From contig DLRL01000099.1 in NCBI GenBank assembly GCA_002501085.1, positions 33,662-69,945 of the forward strand: 36,284 nt of DNA, read 5' to 3'. Source of the stretch: Gemmatimonadales bacterium UBA7889. GTDB taxonomy: Bacteria; Gemmatimonadota; Gemmatimonadetes; Longimicrobiales; Gaopeijiaceae. Position 1 is the stretch's first letter; each line of letters starts with the position of its first letter. The position numbers and the translations under genes were made by a program. Shown piece by piece: positions 8,558 through 16,836 of the stretch. Below the pieces are notes generated by a model. It saw only the letters and a list, made by a program, of their open reading frames with translations. It made no database searches and was not told the DNA's origin.

Positions 8558-9808
8558 ATGGTGACCAAGGTTCACATGGAGGCACTCTCCCCTACTATGG
8601 AAGAGGGCCAGCTTGTTCAATGGCTCAAATCCGAGGGTGATGAGATTTCCAGCGGTGACATCCTGGCTGAGATCGAGACAGATAAAGCTACGATGGAGTT
8701 GGTCGCACGAGGGGATGGGATTCTCAGGAAGATCTTCCTAGATGCAGGGGGTGTATCGGTGGTTGGGGCTGTGATCGCTGTAATCGCAGCTGCTGACGAA
8801 GATATATCGGGCATTGAAGTAAGCTCGGATGGGAATGGAACCCAGCAAGCCTTACCAGAAGAGTCGTCTGCCGGAACAGAACCTGTGGCCCCTGAGGAGC
8901 TTGAGGCAGCAGCCACTCCAGAAACCACCGCTGACACTCAGGGCACTGATAGCGTTAGAGCGTCTCCACTTGCTCGTAGATTAGCGACTGAGATGGGGGT
9001 GGATCTCCTGACGATTAAGGGGTCCGGTCCAGGAGGACGGGTTGTTAAACGAGACCTAGAGGGGGCGAAGACCGCTATTTCCAAGGCGGCAGCGACGACG
9101 ACATGGACATCTGAGGAGAACGAATACGAGGACCTACCAACCTCGCAGATGCGGAAATCAATTGCGAAGAGGCTTGTTACCTCCATCGGTCCTGTGCCGA
9201 CTTTCTATCTTACTATAGAAATAGACATGAATCGTGTGATAGGGGCCCGGGAGAGCATGAACAACATGCTCGAAGAGGATGGCTATCGCATTTCGGTTAA
9301 TGACATTGTCTTGAAGGCAGTAGCAGCTGCGCTCCGGCAACATCCCAATTGTAATGCACAGTGGCATGACAGCTTTGTACGTCGCTTCAATGCGGTTCAC
9401 CTAGGTGTTGCTGTTGCAATTGACGAAGGCCTGATTACACCAGTTATCAGGAATGCGCACGCTAAGGGAATTATGCAAATAGCTGCTGAAGTGCGTGAAT
9501 TAGCTGGTAGAGCACGGACAAAGAAGCTTATGCCTGATGAATACACTGGCTCGACGTTTTCAGTCTCTAATCTAGGGATGTTTGGCATACAAGAGTTCAC
9601 CGCGATCATCAATCCGCCTGAGGCGGGCATTCTTGCAGTGGGTGGTATTGAAGAGACTCCAGTGGTTGTTAATGGTGAAGTTAAGGTGTGCCCACGTATG
9701 CGGATCACGATGAGCTGTGACCACCGCGTGATTGATGGTGCTCAGGGCGCACGCTTCCTCGCTACGCTGAAGTCCATGCTTGAGGAGCCGACAGCCATTC
9801 TGCTCTAG
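8558..9808 (+). CDS. pdhC: Pyruvate dehydrogenase E2, dihydrolipoamide acetyltransferase
   Basis: Core acetyltransferase of the pyruvate dehydrogenase complex. It has one N-terminal lipoyl domain (1-80) with the lipoylated Lys43 in ETDKA, an acidic Ala/Pro/Thr/Glu linker (about 85-130), a peripheral-subunit-binding domain (about 132-170, RASPLARRLA to GPGGRVVKRDL) that binds E1/E3, and a C-terminal catalytic domain ending in DHRVIDG with His389 and Asp393. I choose ATG 8558, 10 nt after GGAGG at 8543-8547. The earlier in-frame GTG 8522 lies inside the hairpin and would put 12 atypical residues before the lipoyl domain. Length is 416 aa. Confidence 0.95.
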   Translation: MVTKVHMEALSPTMEEGQLVQWLKSEGDEISSGDILAEIETDKATMELVARGDGILRKIFLDAGGVSVVGAVIAVIAAADEDISGIEVSSDGNGTQQALPEESSAGTEPVAPEELEAAATPETTADTQGTDSVRASPLARRLATEMGVDLLTIKGSGPGGRVVKRDLEGAKTAISKAAATTTWTSEENEYEDLPTSQMRKSIAKRLVTSIGPVPTFYLTIEIDMNRVIGARESMNNMLEEDGYRISVNDIVLKAVAAALRQHPNCNAQWHDSFVRRFNAVHLGVAVAIDEGLITPVIRNAHAKGIMQIAAEVRELAGRARTKKLMPDEYTGSTFSVSNLGMFGIQEFTAIINPPEAGILAVGGIEETPVVVNGEVKVCPRMRITMSCDHRVIDGAQGARFLATLKSMLEEPTAILL

Positions 9809-9865
9809 CCTGGTGGGTCGGTCATGGGTGAGAAAGTCCAGCAGCCCATCACGTTGTTCTTACGC

Positions 9866-9871
9866 AGGAGG
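9866..9871 (+). promoter_or_regulatory. Ribosome site that fixes the amidohydrolase start
   Basis: AGGAGG, 6 nt before GTG 9878. It supports this GTG over the upstream in-frame ATG 9824, which has no such site, and the GTG start gives a proper lipoprotein signal peptide. Confidence 0.75.
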
Positions 9872-9877
9872 CCCTGG

Positions 9878-11551
9878 GTGTCCAAACAAATCAAATCCCT
9901 AGTAGCCTTGCTATGGCTTTCTGGTGCCGTCAGCGCGTGCAACTCAACAACCTCCGATCCCGCCGACCTTATTCTGGTCGATGGCCAGATCATTACCCTC
10001 TCCAACCAGGGTGTAGTTGAGGCCCTGGCAGTTCGCGATGAGCGGATTGTTGCGGTTGGATTAAATGCTGACATACGAAAACATCAGGGTCCACAAACGC
10101 ATGTCATAGAGCTTGCCGGTCGCACGGTCATTCCTGGTCTCACTGATAACCACTTCCATGGGATCGGAGGGGGAGACGGAGTTGATCTTGCTGGAGCTCG
10201 TTCTTTACAAGAAGTCTTGAGTGCGATCTCTGCTCGCGCTGAGGAAACACCTCCGGGTGATGTGATCATCACAAATAGTGATTGGCATGAAGGACAACTT
10301 GACGAACAACGATTGCCATACCGTGATGACCTTGATCGAGCGACTCGGGAGCACCCAATCGTGGTAGTCCGGGGTGGGCATGAGTACGTGCTCAATAGTG
10401 CCGCGCTTGCATATTGGGATATCAATGAATCGACCCAGGCCGTAGCGGGTGGCCGGATTGGTAGATATATGGATGGCCGGCTCAACGGTGAGCTCGTGGA
10501 TCGCGCGAAAGGTTTGGTGCAACTCCCGCTAGTGCCGGATCAAAGTTTTGCTGAAATCCAAGATGATCTCATAAAGAGCCACAAGATTCTCAGCAGTCGC
10601 GGGATTACTTCGATCCGTTATCCAGGAGCCTCTCCGGAGATGTATGACATGCTTTTAACTCTCCGAGAGGAAGGTCGACTCAATATTCGAGTCGACTTCC
10701 TATACCGTGGTCCAAGGTCAGGGTCACCGGAGGTGTTGAACGCGGTCATGAAGGAGTGGGCCCAACCAGAAGGCAATGATTTTTGGTTACGAGTAGGTGG
10801 GGTGAAACTTGGGGTAGATGGTGGGTTTGAGGGTGGGTTAATGAGGGAGCCATATGAAGAACCCTGGGGAGAGAGTGGCATGTTTTACGGACTCCAAACG
10901 CTGCCACGTCAAGACTTTTTGGAGACAGTGCAAGTACTACATTCAGCCGGTTGGCGTGTTGCAACACATGCAGTGGGCGATGCAGCCATTGATTTAGTAC
11001 TCGATGCCTACGAGGCTGCAAACTCAGAGTCTTCGATAGCTTCGTCCCGGTGGGTAATAGAGCACGGATTCATACCCCGTAGCGACCAGTTCTCCCGAAT
11101 GAAAGACCTGGGGCTAGCTGTATCGGCACAGAATCATCTATATCTCGCTGCGCCTAGCTTGATCGAATACTGGGGGGAAGAGCGGGCCGCATGGACGACT
11201 CCTGTGCGGGCATATCTCGACAATGGAATACCGATTTCCCTAGGAACAGACTCTCCTGTTGTCCCCTACGACCCCTGGTGGGTTCTACACCATTTTACCA
11301 CGAGAGAAACGATCAGTGGTGGGGTAGTAGGGGCGGACCAAAGGATTTCGCGTGACGAGGCTCTGCGGTCAGCTACTAAGGGATATGCCTATCTCACATT
11401 CTCGGAAGATTACAGAGGCACGCTTGCTGTAGGTAAGCTTGCAGACCTAGCTATCACAGCAGAGAACTATCTCACCTGTGCAGATCCATGCCTCGAAACG
11501 ATGTTGATCGACATCACAATAGTGGGTGGACGAATAGTCTGGGAACGTTAG
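9878..11551 (+). CDS. Lipoprotein amidohydrolase (YtcJ/amidohydrolase_3 type)
   Basis: Metal-dependent amidohydrolase with a TIM-barrel fold. From GTG 9878 (557 aa) the N-terminus is a short lipoprotein signal with lipobox VSAC and Cys21, so the enzyme is probably anchored in a membrane facing the periplasm. The beta-sandwich strand ADLILVDGQIITL leads to VIPGLTDNHFH (the HxH metal site), then RGGHEYVLNSAAL, KLGVDGGFEGG, THAVGDAAIDLV, VIEHG and GTDSPVVPYDPW, matching the 'exoenzyme regulatory protein AepA/YtcJ' group. The natural substrate of this group is mostly unknown, and formamides or N-acyl compounds are possible. It follows pdhC with a 69-nt gap and is not obviously linked to pyruvate metabolism. 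Confidence 0.88.
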   Translation: MSKQIKSLVALLWLSGAVSACNSTTSDPADLILVDGQIITLSNQGVVEALAVRDERIVAVGLNADIRKHQGPQTHVIELAGRTVIPGLTDNHFHGIGGGDGVDLAGARSLQEVLSAISARAEETPPGDVIITNSDWHEGQLDEQRLPYRDDLDRATREHPIVVVRGGHEYVLNSAALAYWDINESTQAVAGGRIGRYMDGRLNGELVDRAKGLVQLPLVPDQSFAEIQDDLIKSHKILSSRGITSIRYPGASPEMYDMLLTLREEGRLNIRVDFLYRGPRSGSPEVLNAVMKEWAQPEGNDFWLRVGGVKLGVDGGFEGGLMREPYEEPWGESGMFYGLQTLPRQDFLETVQVLHSAGWRVATHAVGDAAIDLVLDAYEAANSESSIASSRWVIEHGFIPRSDQFSRMKDLGLAVSAQNHLYLAAPSLIEYWGEERAAWTTPVRAYLDNGIPISLGTDSPVVPYDPWWVLHHFTTRETISGGVVGADQRISRDEALRSATKGYAYLTFSEDYRGTLAVGKLADLAITAENYLTCADPCLETMLIDITIVGGRIVWER

Positions 11552-11594
11552 GGATGGGCCTCTCCCTCTCGCGATTCAAGACCTTTGTACCGTA

Positions 11595-11627
11595 GGTTGA
11601 ATATCGACCTCATCGGATAATTCAACC
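11595..11627 (+). promoter_or_regulatory. Inverted repeat upstream of the S9 peptidase
   Basis: GGTTGAAT (11595-11602) and ATTCAACC (11620-11627) are perfect reverse complements separated by 17 nt. ATC/GAT can extend the stem inward past a single bulged A. No T-run follows, so it is not a standard terminator. It could be an operator or a leader RNA structure for the gene starting 20 nt downstream. Confidence 0.45.
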
Positions 11628-11646
11628 CACAGCAAGAGGGGCACAG

Positions 11647-13686
11647 ATGTCTGTTCCCACTTTCCGTTCTCAGGCGCCTTGGTTCCTGGTGTTAATAGCA
11701 GCAACTCTGCCGTCTTTAGCTAGCAGCCAGACAGACGCGGAAACCAAGAAGCTTACACTTGAGATGTATCTCGATCTCGAAAGTGTCTCGAATCCGCAGA
11801 TCTCACCTGATGGTGCACGTATCGTCTACACTCGTGGATGGGTCGATAAGATGAATGACCGCCGAGAGTCGTCGATATGGATTATGAATGCTGACGGTAA
11901 TAAAAACCATTTCCTTGTTGATGGTTCGGGACCGCTTTGGTCACCCGATGGAACACGGATTGCCTATACCGCTAGTGGTGAGCCCGAAGGATCACAGATC
12001 TTTGTCCGGTGGATGGATGATGAGGGTGCAACGACCCAGATTACCCGCCTAGAGAAGGGTCCGAGTGGGATTGCTTGGTCGCCTGATGGAGAATCGATCT
12101 CCTTCTCAATGAATGTTGATGGTGAACCCGCGTGGAGTGTAAACCCTCCGGGTCGACCCGATGGTGCTACTTGGACTGAAGGTCCGAAGGTGGTGACAAG
12201 AGCGGATTACCGTCAGGACCGACAAGGCTTTGTCGATGAGGGTTGGCAACACATTTTTGTCTTACCCGCTGAAGGTGGCACTCCCCGCCAGCTCACTAAC
12301 GGCGATTGGAATCATTCAACCGGGCGTTGGACGGCGGATGGAAGTGAGCTGCTTTTTTCCTCACTTCGCACGGAAGATTCAGAACTCTCGTGGCGCGAAT
12401 CAGAAATTTACGCAGTCAATGTTGCTACAGAAGAGATCCGTCAGCTGACGACCCGTCGTGGACAAGACACGGGCCCCCTCCCATCACCCCGCGGTGACCT
12501 GGTCGCATATCGCGGCAGCGATTTCAACACGGATACTTACCGGAATTCTGGTGTCTATTTGATGAATCTGGACGGCTCCGGATCTCGGCTTATTTCTGGT
12601 GACTTCGATCGTAATATCAACAACATGGAGTGGGCACATGACGGGAGTGGGGTGTATGTCACTATTAGCTATCAGGGTGCCCGCAACGTGCACTTTATAT
12701 CCGCCCAGGGGGCCGTAAGCGAGGTCACTAGCGGTGCTCATATGCTCGGACTTAGCTCCTTCACTGATCAAGGCTTTGCTGTAGCTACGCTCTCGAGCCC
12801 TCAAGTGCCAGCCGACATTGTTTCATTTGATCTCGATGGGCCCATAACCTTCCGACAACTAACGAATGTGAATGATGACATTATGGTAGGTGTCACACTC
12901 GCTGATGTTGAAGAAATCTGGTACGAGTCACTTGACGGGTTCCAGATACAGGGGTGGATAATCAAGCCTCCGGACTTCGATCCCAGTGAAAAGTATCCCT
13001 TAATGTTGAGCATTCATGGTGGGCCTCACGGGATGTATAACGTAGGGTTTAACTTTGCATGGCAGGAACACGCTGCGAACGGTTACGTGATCCTTTATAC
13101 CAACCCGCGCGGTAGTTCTGGGTACGGCAGTCCGTTCGGTAATGCGATCAAGAATGCATATCCGGGCAAAGACTTCAACGACTTAATGAATGGCGTTGAT
13201 CTGGTGATTTCGAGGGGGTATGTCGATGAGCAGAATATGTTCGTCTATGGTTGTTCAGGCGGAGGAGTTCTGACTTCCTGGGTAGTAGGACATACCGACC
13301 GTTTCGCGGCAGCTTCAGCTAATTGTCCGGTCACGAATTGGCTCTCATTTGTTGGCACAACTGACGGCATAGGTTGGTACCGGAATTTTGAAAAATTCCC
13401 TTGGGACGATCCGAGTGAACATCTGCGCCGTTCACCGCTTATGTACGTTGGTAATGTTACGACTCCGACAATGCTAATGACCGGCGTGAATGATCTCCGC
13501 ACCCCGATGCCGCAGACTGAAGAGTATTATGCCGCGTTGAAGGTAATGGGCGTGGAGACTGCCATGATTCGTTTCAATAATGAATGGCATGGTACGTCGA
13601 GTACACCATCTAATTTTCTTCGCACACAGTTATTTCTAAGGGAATGGTTTAAGCGGTATGAACAAGGCCGCAGCATCACGTTCTAA
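11647..13686 (+). CDS. Secreted S9-family peptidase (acylaminoacyl/dipeptidyl peptidase type)
   Basis: Prolyl-oligopeptidase-family serine peptidase. The signal peptide covers residues 1 to about 27 (hydrophobic run, then SLASSQ). Residues about 45-380 form a beta-propeller with repeated WSPDG/ISPDG-type blades (TolB-like), and the C-terminal alpha/beta hydrolase carries the triad: Ser537 in GCSGGG, Asp616 in GVNDLRTP and His648 in NEWHG. HGGPHG (about 456-461) is the oxyanion-side motif. Length 679 aa is normal for the family. It is expected to trim peptides in the periplasm or outside, alongside the M14 and M42 enzymes. The gene ends 30 nt before a strong terminator. Confidence 0.92.
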   Translation: MSVPTFRSQAPWFLVLIAATLPSLASSQTDAETKKLTLEMYLDLESVSNPQISPDGARIVYTRGWVDKMNDRRESSIWIMNADGNKNHFLVDGSGPLWSPDGTRIAYTASGEPEGSQIFVRWMDDEGATTQITRLEKGPSGIAWSPDGESISFSMNVDGEPAWSVNPPGRPDGATWTEGPKVVTRADYRQDRQGFVDEGWQHIFVLPAEGGTPRQLTNGDWNHSTGRWTADGSELLFSSLRTEDSELSWRESEIYAVNVATEEIRQLTTRRGQDTGPLPSPRGDLVAYRGSDFNTDTYRNSGVYLMNLDGSGSRLISGDFDRNINNMEWAHDGSGVYVTISYQGARNVHFISAQGAVSEVTSGAHMLGLSSFTDQGFAVATLSSPQVPADIVSFDLDGPITFRQLTNVNDDIMVGVTLADVEEIWYESLDGFQIQGWIIKPPDFDPSEKYPLMLSIHGGPHGMYNVGFNFAWQEHAANGYVILYTNPRGSSGYGSPFGNAIKNAYPGKDFNDLMNGVDLVISRGYVDEQNMFVYGCSGGGVLTSWVVGHTDRFAAASANCPVTNWLSFVGTTDGIGWYRNFEKFPWDDPSEHLRRSPLMYVGNVTTPTMLMTGVNDLRTPMPQTEEYYAALKVMGVETAMIRFNNEWHGTSSTPSNFLRTQLFLREWFKRYEQGRSITF

Positions 13687-13716
13687 CGGGCTCCTGATGT
13701 AAGTTGAAAGCTAAAG

Positions 13717-13746
13717 GGGCCGGTGTCATGACACCGGCCCTGCTTT
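13717..13746 (+). terminator. Rho-independent terminator after the S9 peptidase
   Basis: A perfect 24-nt palindrome at 13717-13740 (GGGCCGGTGTCA and its mirror) gives a 10-bp GC-rich stem with a CATG loop. TGCTTT follows and AAA precedes, so it could also work weakly from the other strand. It separates the transcripts of pdhABC/amidohydrolase/S9 and lpdA. Confidence 0.85.
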
Positions 13747-13853
13747 CTGTTGATTCAAGCGTACCGAGCACCCCATCTGCTTCCCGGTGGTGTTCACTTT
13801 ACCCCCCTTCCCACTCTATCTACCTTCGTAGCCCCTAAGAATCGGAGTTCGTC

Positions 13854-13881
13854 CAGGGGGCATTTTCTGCCCCTGTTTCTT
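13854..13881 (+). promoter_or_regulatory. Terminator-like hairpin in the lpdA leader
   Basis: CAGGGGGCA (13854-13862) pairs with TGCCCCTG (13868-13875), 8 bp with one bulged G and a TTTTC loop, followed at once by TTTCTT. The structure is that of an intrinsic terminator, but it ends just before the lpdA ribosome site AGAGAGG (13884-13890) and its TTG start. It may be an attenuator controlling lpdA or a second stop for read-through from upstream. No antiterminator alternative was resolved by eye. Confidence 0.55.
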
Positions 13882-13894
13882 ACAGAGAGGCATC

Positions 13895-15307
13895 TTGGCC
13901 GATAAGAAAAGTGAGCGCTTCGATCTCATTGTCGTAGGTAGCGGGCCAGGTGGTTATGTAGCCGCGATCCGGGCGGCACAATTGGGTTTGACGGCAGCGT
14001 GCATAGAGAAGGACGAACTTGGGGGTGTTTGCCTCAACATCGGTTGCATACCGACAAAAGCCCTGCTTTCGAGTGCCTTACTCGTCAGCGAGATGGCTGG
14101 TGCCCACGAGCATGGCATTATTGCTAAAGACGTTTCTTTCGACCTAGGCCCTGCTCAGGCCCGTAGTCGTCAAGTAGCCGCTCAGATGGCAAAGGGTATT
14201 GCTCACCTCTTTAGGAAAAATAAGGTCACGCACTTAAAAGGTGTCGGTCGGCTTAAGGGTCGTGGAAAAATAGAACTGGAGACAAAGGACGGATCAAAGA
14301 CTATCTACGAAGCCAAGAATATCATCTTGGCTACTGGATCTAGGCCCCGGGATTTACCTGTCTTGAAGATTGATGAGGACCGCATCTGGTCTTCAACCGG
14401 AGCACTAATGCAGGAGAAGGCACCGGAATCGCTATTCATTGTAGGAGCAGGAGCAATCGGCATGGAGTTTGCCGATGTGTATAACGCCTATGGAAGCAAG
14501 GTCACCGTGGTTGAGGCGCTAGAAAGAATTCTGCCGCTCGAAGATACAGAGGTCTCAAAGTTCATGGAGCGCCTGTATAAGAAGCGCGGGATGGAGATCC
14601 ATACCGGAGCACAGTTCAAGCAGGCCAAGATCAGTAAGGATGGTGTTTCTGTAACCTTTGAAGACCGTAAGGGAAACGAGCAAACTTTGGACGTTGACTA
14701 TGTCCTGTCCGCCGTAGGGCGTGTTCCTAATTCTGAGGATCTTGGTCTTGATTCAGTAGACGCTAAGGTCGACGAACGTGGTTTCGTGTTAGTTGACCGG
14801 CACTTGTCCACGAATGTTCCGGGTCTTTACGCAATCGGTGACGTGGCAGGCCATCAACTTTTGGCGCACAAGGCTAGTCATGAGGGGATCACTTGTGTGG
14901 AGCACATAACTGGACACAGCGATGGAGTGGTGGACTATGATAACGTGCCGAATTGTACGTACTGTCACCCTGAGGTCGCCTCTGTGGGCCTCACAGAGTT
15001 ACAGGCGAAGGAAATGGGCTATGACATAGAGGTCGGCAAGTTTCCCTGGGCCGCGATTGGTCGAGCGGTTGCATCTGGACACTCAGAAGGGTTCATAAAG
15101 GTCATTCGGGACAAAAAGTTCTCAGAGATTCTTGGTGCACACATCGTAGGTCCTCATGCTACCGAGCTGATCGCTGAGTTTGTTGTAGGACGCCACTTAG
15201 AGGCTACAGTTGAGGAGTTAGAAAAGGCGATGCATCCTCATCCAACTTTGTCAGAAGGAGTAGCTGAAAGTGCACTCGCATCCTTGGGCCGGCCGATCCA
15301 CATCTAA
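13895..15307 (+). CDS. lpdA: Dihydrolipoamide dehydrogenase (E3)
   Basis: FAD flavoprotein that reoxidises the dihydrolipoyl groups of E2 and passes electrons to NAD+. It shows the FAD loop GSGPGG (15-20), the redox disulfide Cys46/Cys51 (GGVCLNIGCIPTK), the NAD loop GAGAIG, the FAD motif YAIGDVAG, and the interface His449-Glu454 (HPHPTLSE). The start is TTG 13895, set by AGAGAGG at 13884-13890. No ATG nearby would keep the N-terminal FAD loop. Length 470 aa is standard. It is separated from pdhC by two unrelated hydrolase genes and a terminator, so it is transcribed on its own and can also serve other 2-oxoacid complexes. Confidence 0.96.
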   Translation: MADKKSERFDLIVVGSGPGGYVAAIRAAQLGLTAACIEKDELGGVCLNIGCIPTKALLSSALLVSEMAGAHEHGIIAKDVSFDLGPAQARSRQVAAQMAKGIAHLFRKNKVTHLKGVGRLKGRGKIELETKDGSKTIYEAKNIILATGSRPRDLPVLKIDEDRIWSSTGALMQEKAPESLFIVGAGAIGMEFADVYNAYGSKVTVVEALERILPLEDTEVSKFMERLYKKRGMEIHTGAQFKQAKISKDGVSVTFEDRKGNEQTLDVDYVLSAVGRVPNSEDLGLDSVDAKVDERGFVLVDRHLSTNVPGLYAIGDVAGHQLLAHKASHEGITCVEHITGHSDGVVDYDNVPNCTYCHPEVASVGLTELQAKEMGYDIEVGKFPWAAIGRAVASGHSEGFIKVIRDKKFSEILGAHIVGPHATELIAEFVVGRHLEATVEELEKAMHPHPTLSEGVAESALASLGRPIHI

Positions 15308-15395
15308 GACTTAAGTATTACTGAACTCAGGGCCTACAGCTTATCGGGCTAGAATGTTGATCAGTTTGTGCACAGGAATGGCGAAACCGTTTTTC

Positions 15396-16658
15396 TCAAG
15401 TGGATTGCAAGCCTGCTGTCAGTTCGACCGTAATCCCACGGATTTCTAAAATCCGCAATAGAGCTTCGCCAATCTTATTGTTTGGGGTCGATGCACCGGC
15501 GGTAATGCCTAAATCAAAGGCATTCCGAGGAAGCCACTCCTCATCCAGTATCTCCTCAGCCCCTGGGTCCAGTTCGACCTTGTGTTTGATCGTGCCTGCC
15601 TCAACATCGATACACGATGCATCCTGAATATGGAATGTATCTGTGTACTGGCGGCAGAGGTGAGCGAGGTGGTTGGTGTTTGAGGAATTGTAACCACCGA
15701 TCACAAGCATCAAGTCAGGTGGTTGCTCCATCATTTCCTTTACGGCATCCTGTCGTTCCTGTGTGGCTGAGCAGATTGTTCCAAAAGACCTGAAGTGAGC
15801 ACTGGTGTGTTCTTCACCAAGACGCTCGACGATCGCCTCACGAATCTTGGCACCAATCGCTATCGATTCACTGGCCAGCATCGTCGTTTGATTGGCTACG
15901 CCGATGAACTCTAAGTCGACTTCCGGGTCAAAGCCTGCGGAGACCTTCGTCTTGAACTGAGTTTTGAAATCCTCAGTTCTAAGGTGCTTGGGCCGCTTCG
16001 CTAAGTAGTCGCATAGTAAGGCGGCTTCAGCCATGTCCCGAACGATGATGTACTTACCTCCGGGGAACTTATTGACTTGAGACGCAGTCGCGCGGGATTC
16101 CTCATGAGTGTACTTACCGTGAATAACTGCGGTGAAGCCATCTCGAGCGTAGTTTTCAACACGCTTCCAGACGTGGAGTACTGACCCGCAAGTAGTGTCT
16201 ACCAGAATGCACCCGATCCCCCGAAGTGTCTCAAAATCGTTTAGGGTGACACCAAAAGCTGGCAGGATGACAACGTCTTCTTTACCCACGGACGAAAAGT
16301 CAAATACGCCTGTGTCCTGCGGGTAGATGAAGGAGATCCCCATTTCCGTCATCCGCTGGTTGACGTGCGGATTGTGAATGATTTCTCCGACGAGGTAGAT
16401 CTTCTTATTTGGGAACTTATGTACGGTTTCGTATGCGTAATCGATAGCACGGTCAACGCCATAACAGAAGCCGAATTCTTGAGCCAGACGCACAGTGATA
16501 TCGCCGAAGGTATCTGCATAACCACGTGCTCGAATACGCTCCACTAGAGCGGATTGGTATTCAGCATCGATAAGGGGCTGCATTTCCTTCTTGAGACCAA
16601 AGCCTTTACGAAAATAATTCTGCTCCATGCTTGCCTTGCGGTAATCTTGAGGTGTCAC
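15396..16658 (-). CDS. ispH: 4-hydroxy-3-methylbut-2-enyl diphosphate reductase, long (plant/cyanobacterial-type) form
   Basis: Last enzyme of the MEP isoprenoid pathway, an iron-sulfur reductase giving IPP and DMAPP. The three cluster cysteines are Cys65 (FGFCYGV), Cys157 (DTTCGSV) and Cys296 (GTICSAT). Other conserved blocks are EIIHNPHVN, HGKYTHEE, NQTTM, GGYNSSNTNHL and AGASTPN. At 420 aa it is about 100 longer than the E. coli enzyme and has the N-terminal YFRKGFG segment typical of cyanobacterial and plant IspH. The start is GTG 16658: the resulting 21-residue lead aligns in length with cyanobacterial starts. ATG 16628 is the alternative. The gene is convergent with lpdA across an 88-nt gap in which I see no clear terminator. 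Confidence 0.95.
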   Translation of the reverse strand: MTPQDYRKASMEQNYFRKGFGLKKEMQPLIDAEYQSALVERIRARGYADTFGDITVRLAQEFGFCYGVDRAIDYAYETVHKFPNKKIYLVGEIIHNPHVNQRMTEMGISFIYPQDTGVFDFSSVGKEDVVILPAFGVTLNDFETLRGIGCILVDTTCGSVLHVWKRVENYARDGFTAVIHGKYTHEESRATASQVNKFPGGKYIIVRDMAEAALLCDYLAKRPKHLRTEDFKTQFKTKVSAGFDPEVDLEFIGVANQTTMLASESIAIGAKIREAIVERLGEEHTSAHFRSFGTICSATQERQDAVKEMMEQPPDLMLVIGGYNSSNTNHLAHLCRQYTDTFHIQDASCIDVEAGTIKHKVELDPGAEEILDEEWLPRNAFDLGITAGASTPNNKIGEALLRILEIRGITVELTAGLQST

Positions 16659-16836
16659 TGGGATCGGATACCCCGTCTATCATTGACCGATCCCAGGAGT
16701 TGTTTTCATGATTGTATGTTCGGGTGAATTGTTGGATTACATAAGGGTGTTATGCAACCCGGACTGGTTGGGTTCATAGTGGGGCGGCAGTTGGTGGCTG
16801 GGAACCCAGGGTCTAGGTACAAGGGTACAAGGGTAC
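16659..16836. other. Divergent intergenic region between ispH and fxsA
   Basis: Must hold promoters for both flanking genes, but no box is convincing. TGGGTTC (16769-16775) and GAACCCA (16802-16808) are perfect complements 26 nt apart and could form a leader hairpin for fxsA. Just before the fxsA start, GGTACAAG-type units repeat in tandem (about 16817-16836), giving several overlapping AAGGG ribosome-site copies. Confidence 0.35.

Noticed and set aside
9824..9877. Upstream ATG start for the amidohydrolase
   Set aside because: It has no ribosome site and would bury the lipoprotein signal behind 18 extra residues. GTG 9878 has AGGAGG at 6 nt.
13741..13853. Possible riboswitch aptamer in the C-rich lpdA leader
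   Set aside because: I could not match it to any known aptamer consensus by eye. Only the terminator-like hairpin is supported.
16683..16712. Possible promoter TTGACC with CATGAT, spacing 18, before fxsA
   Set aside because: The -10 box is poor, and such matches are expected by chance in this base composition.
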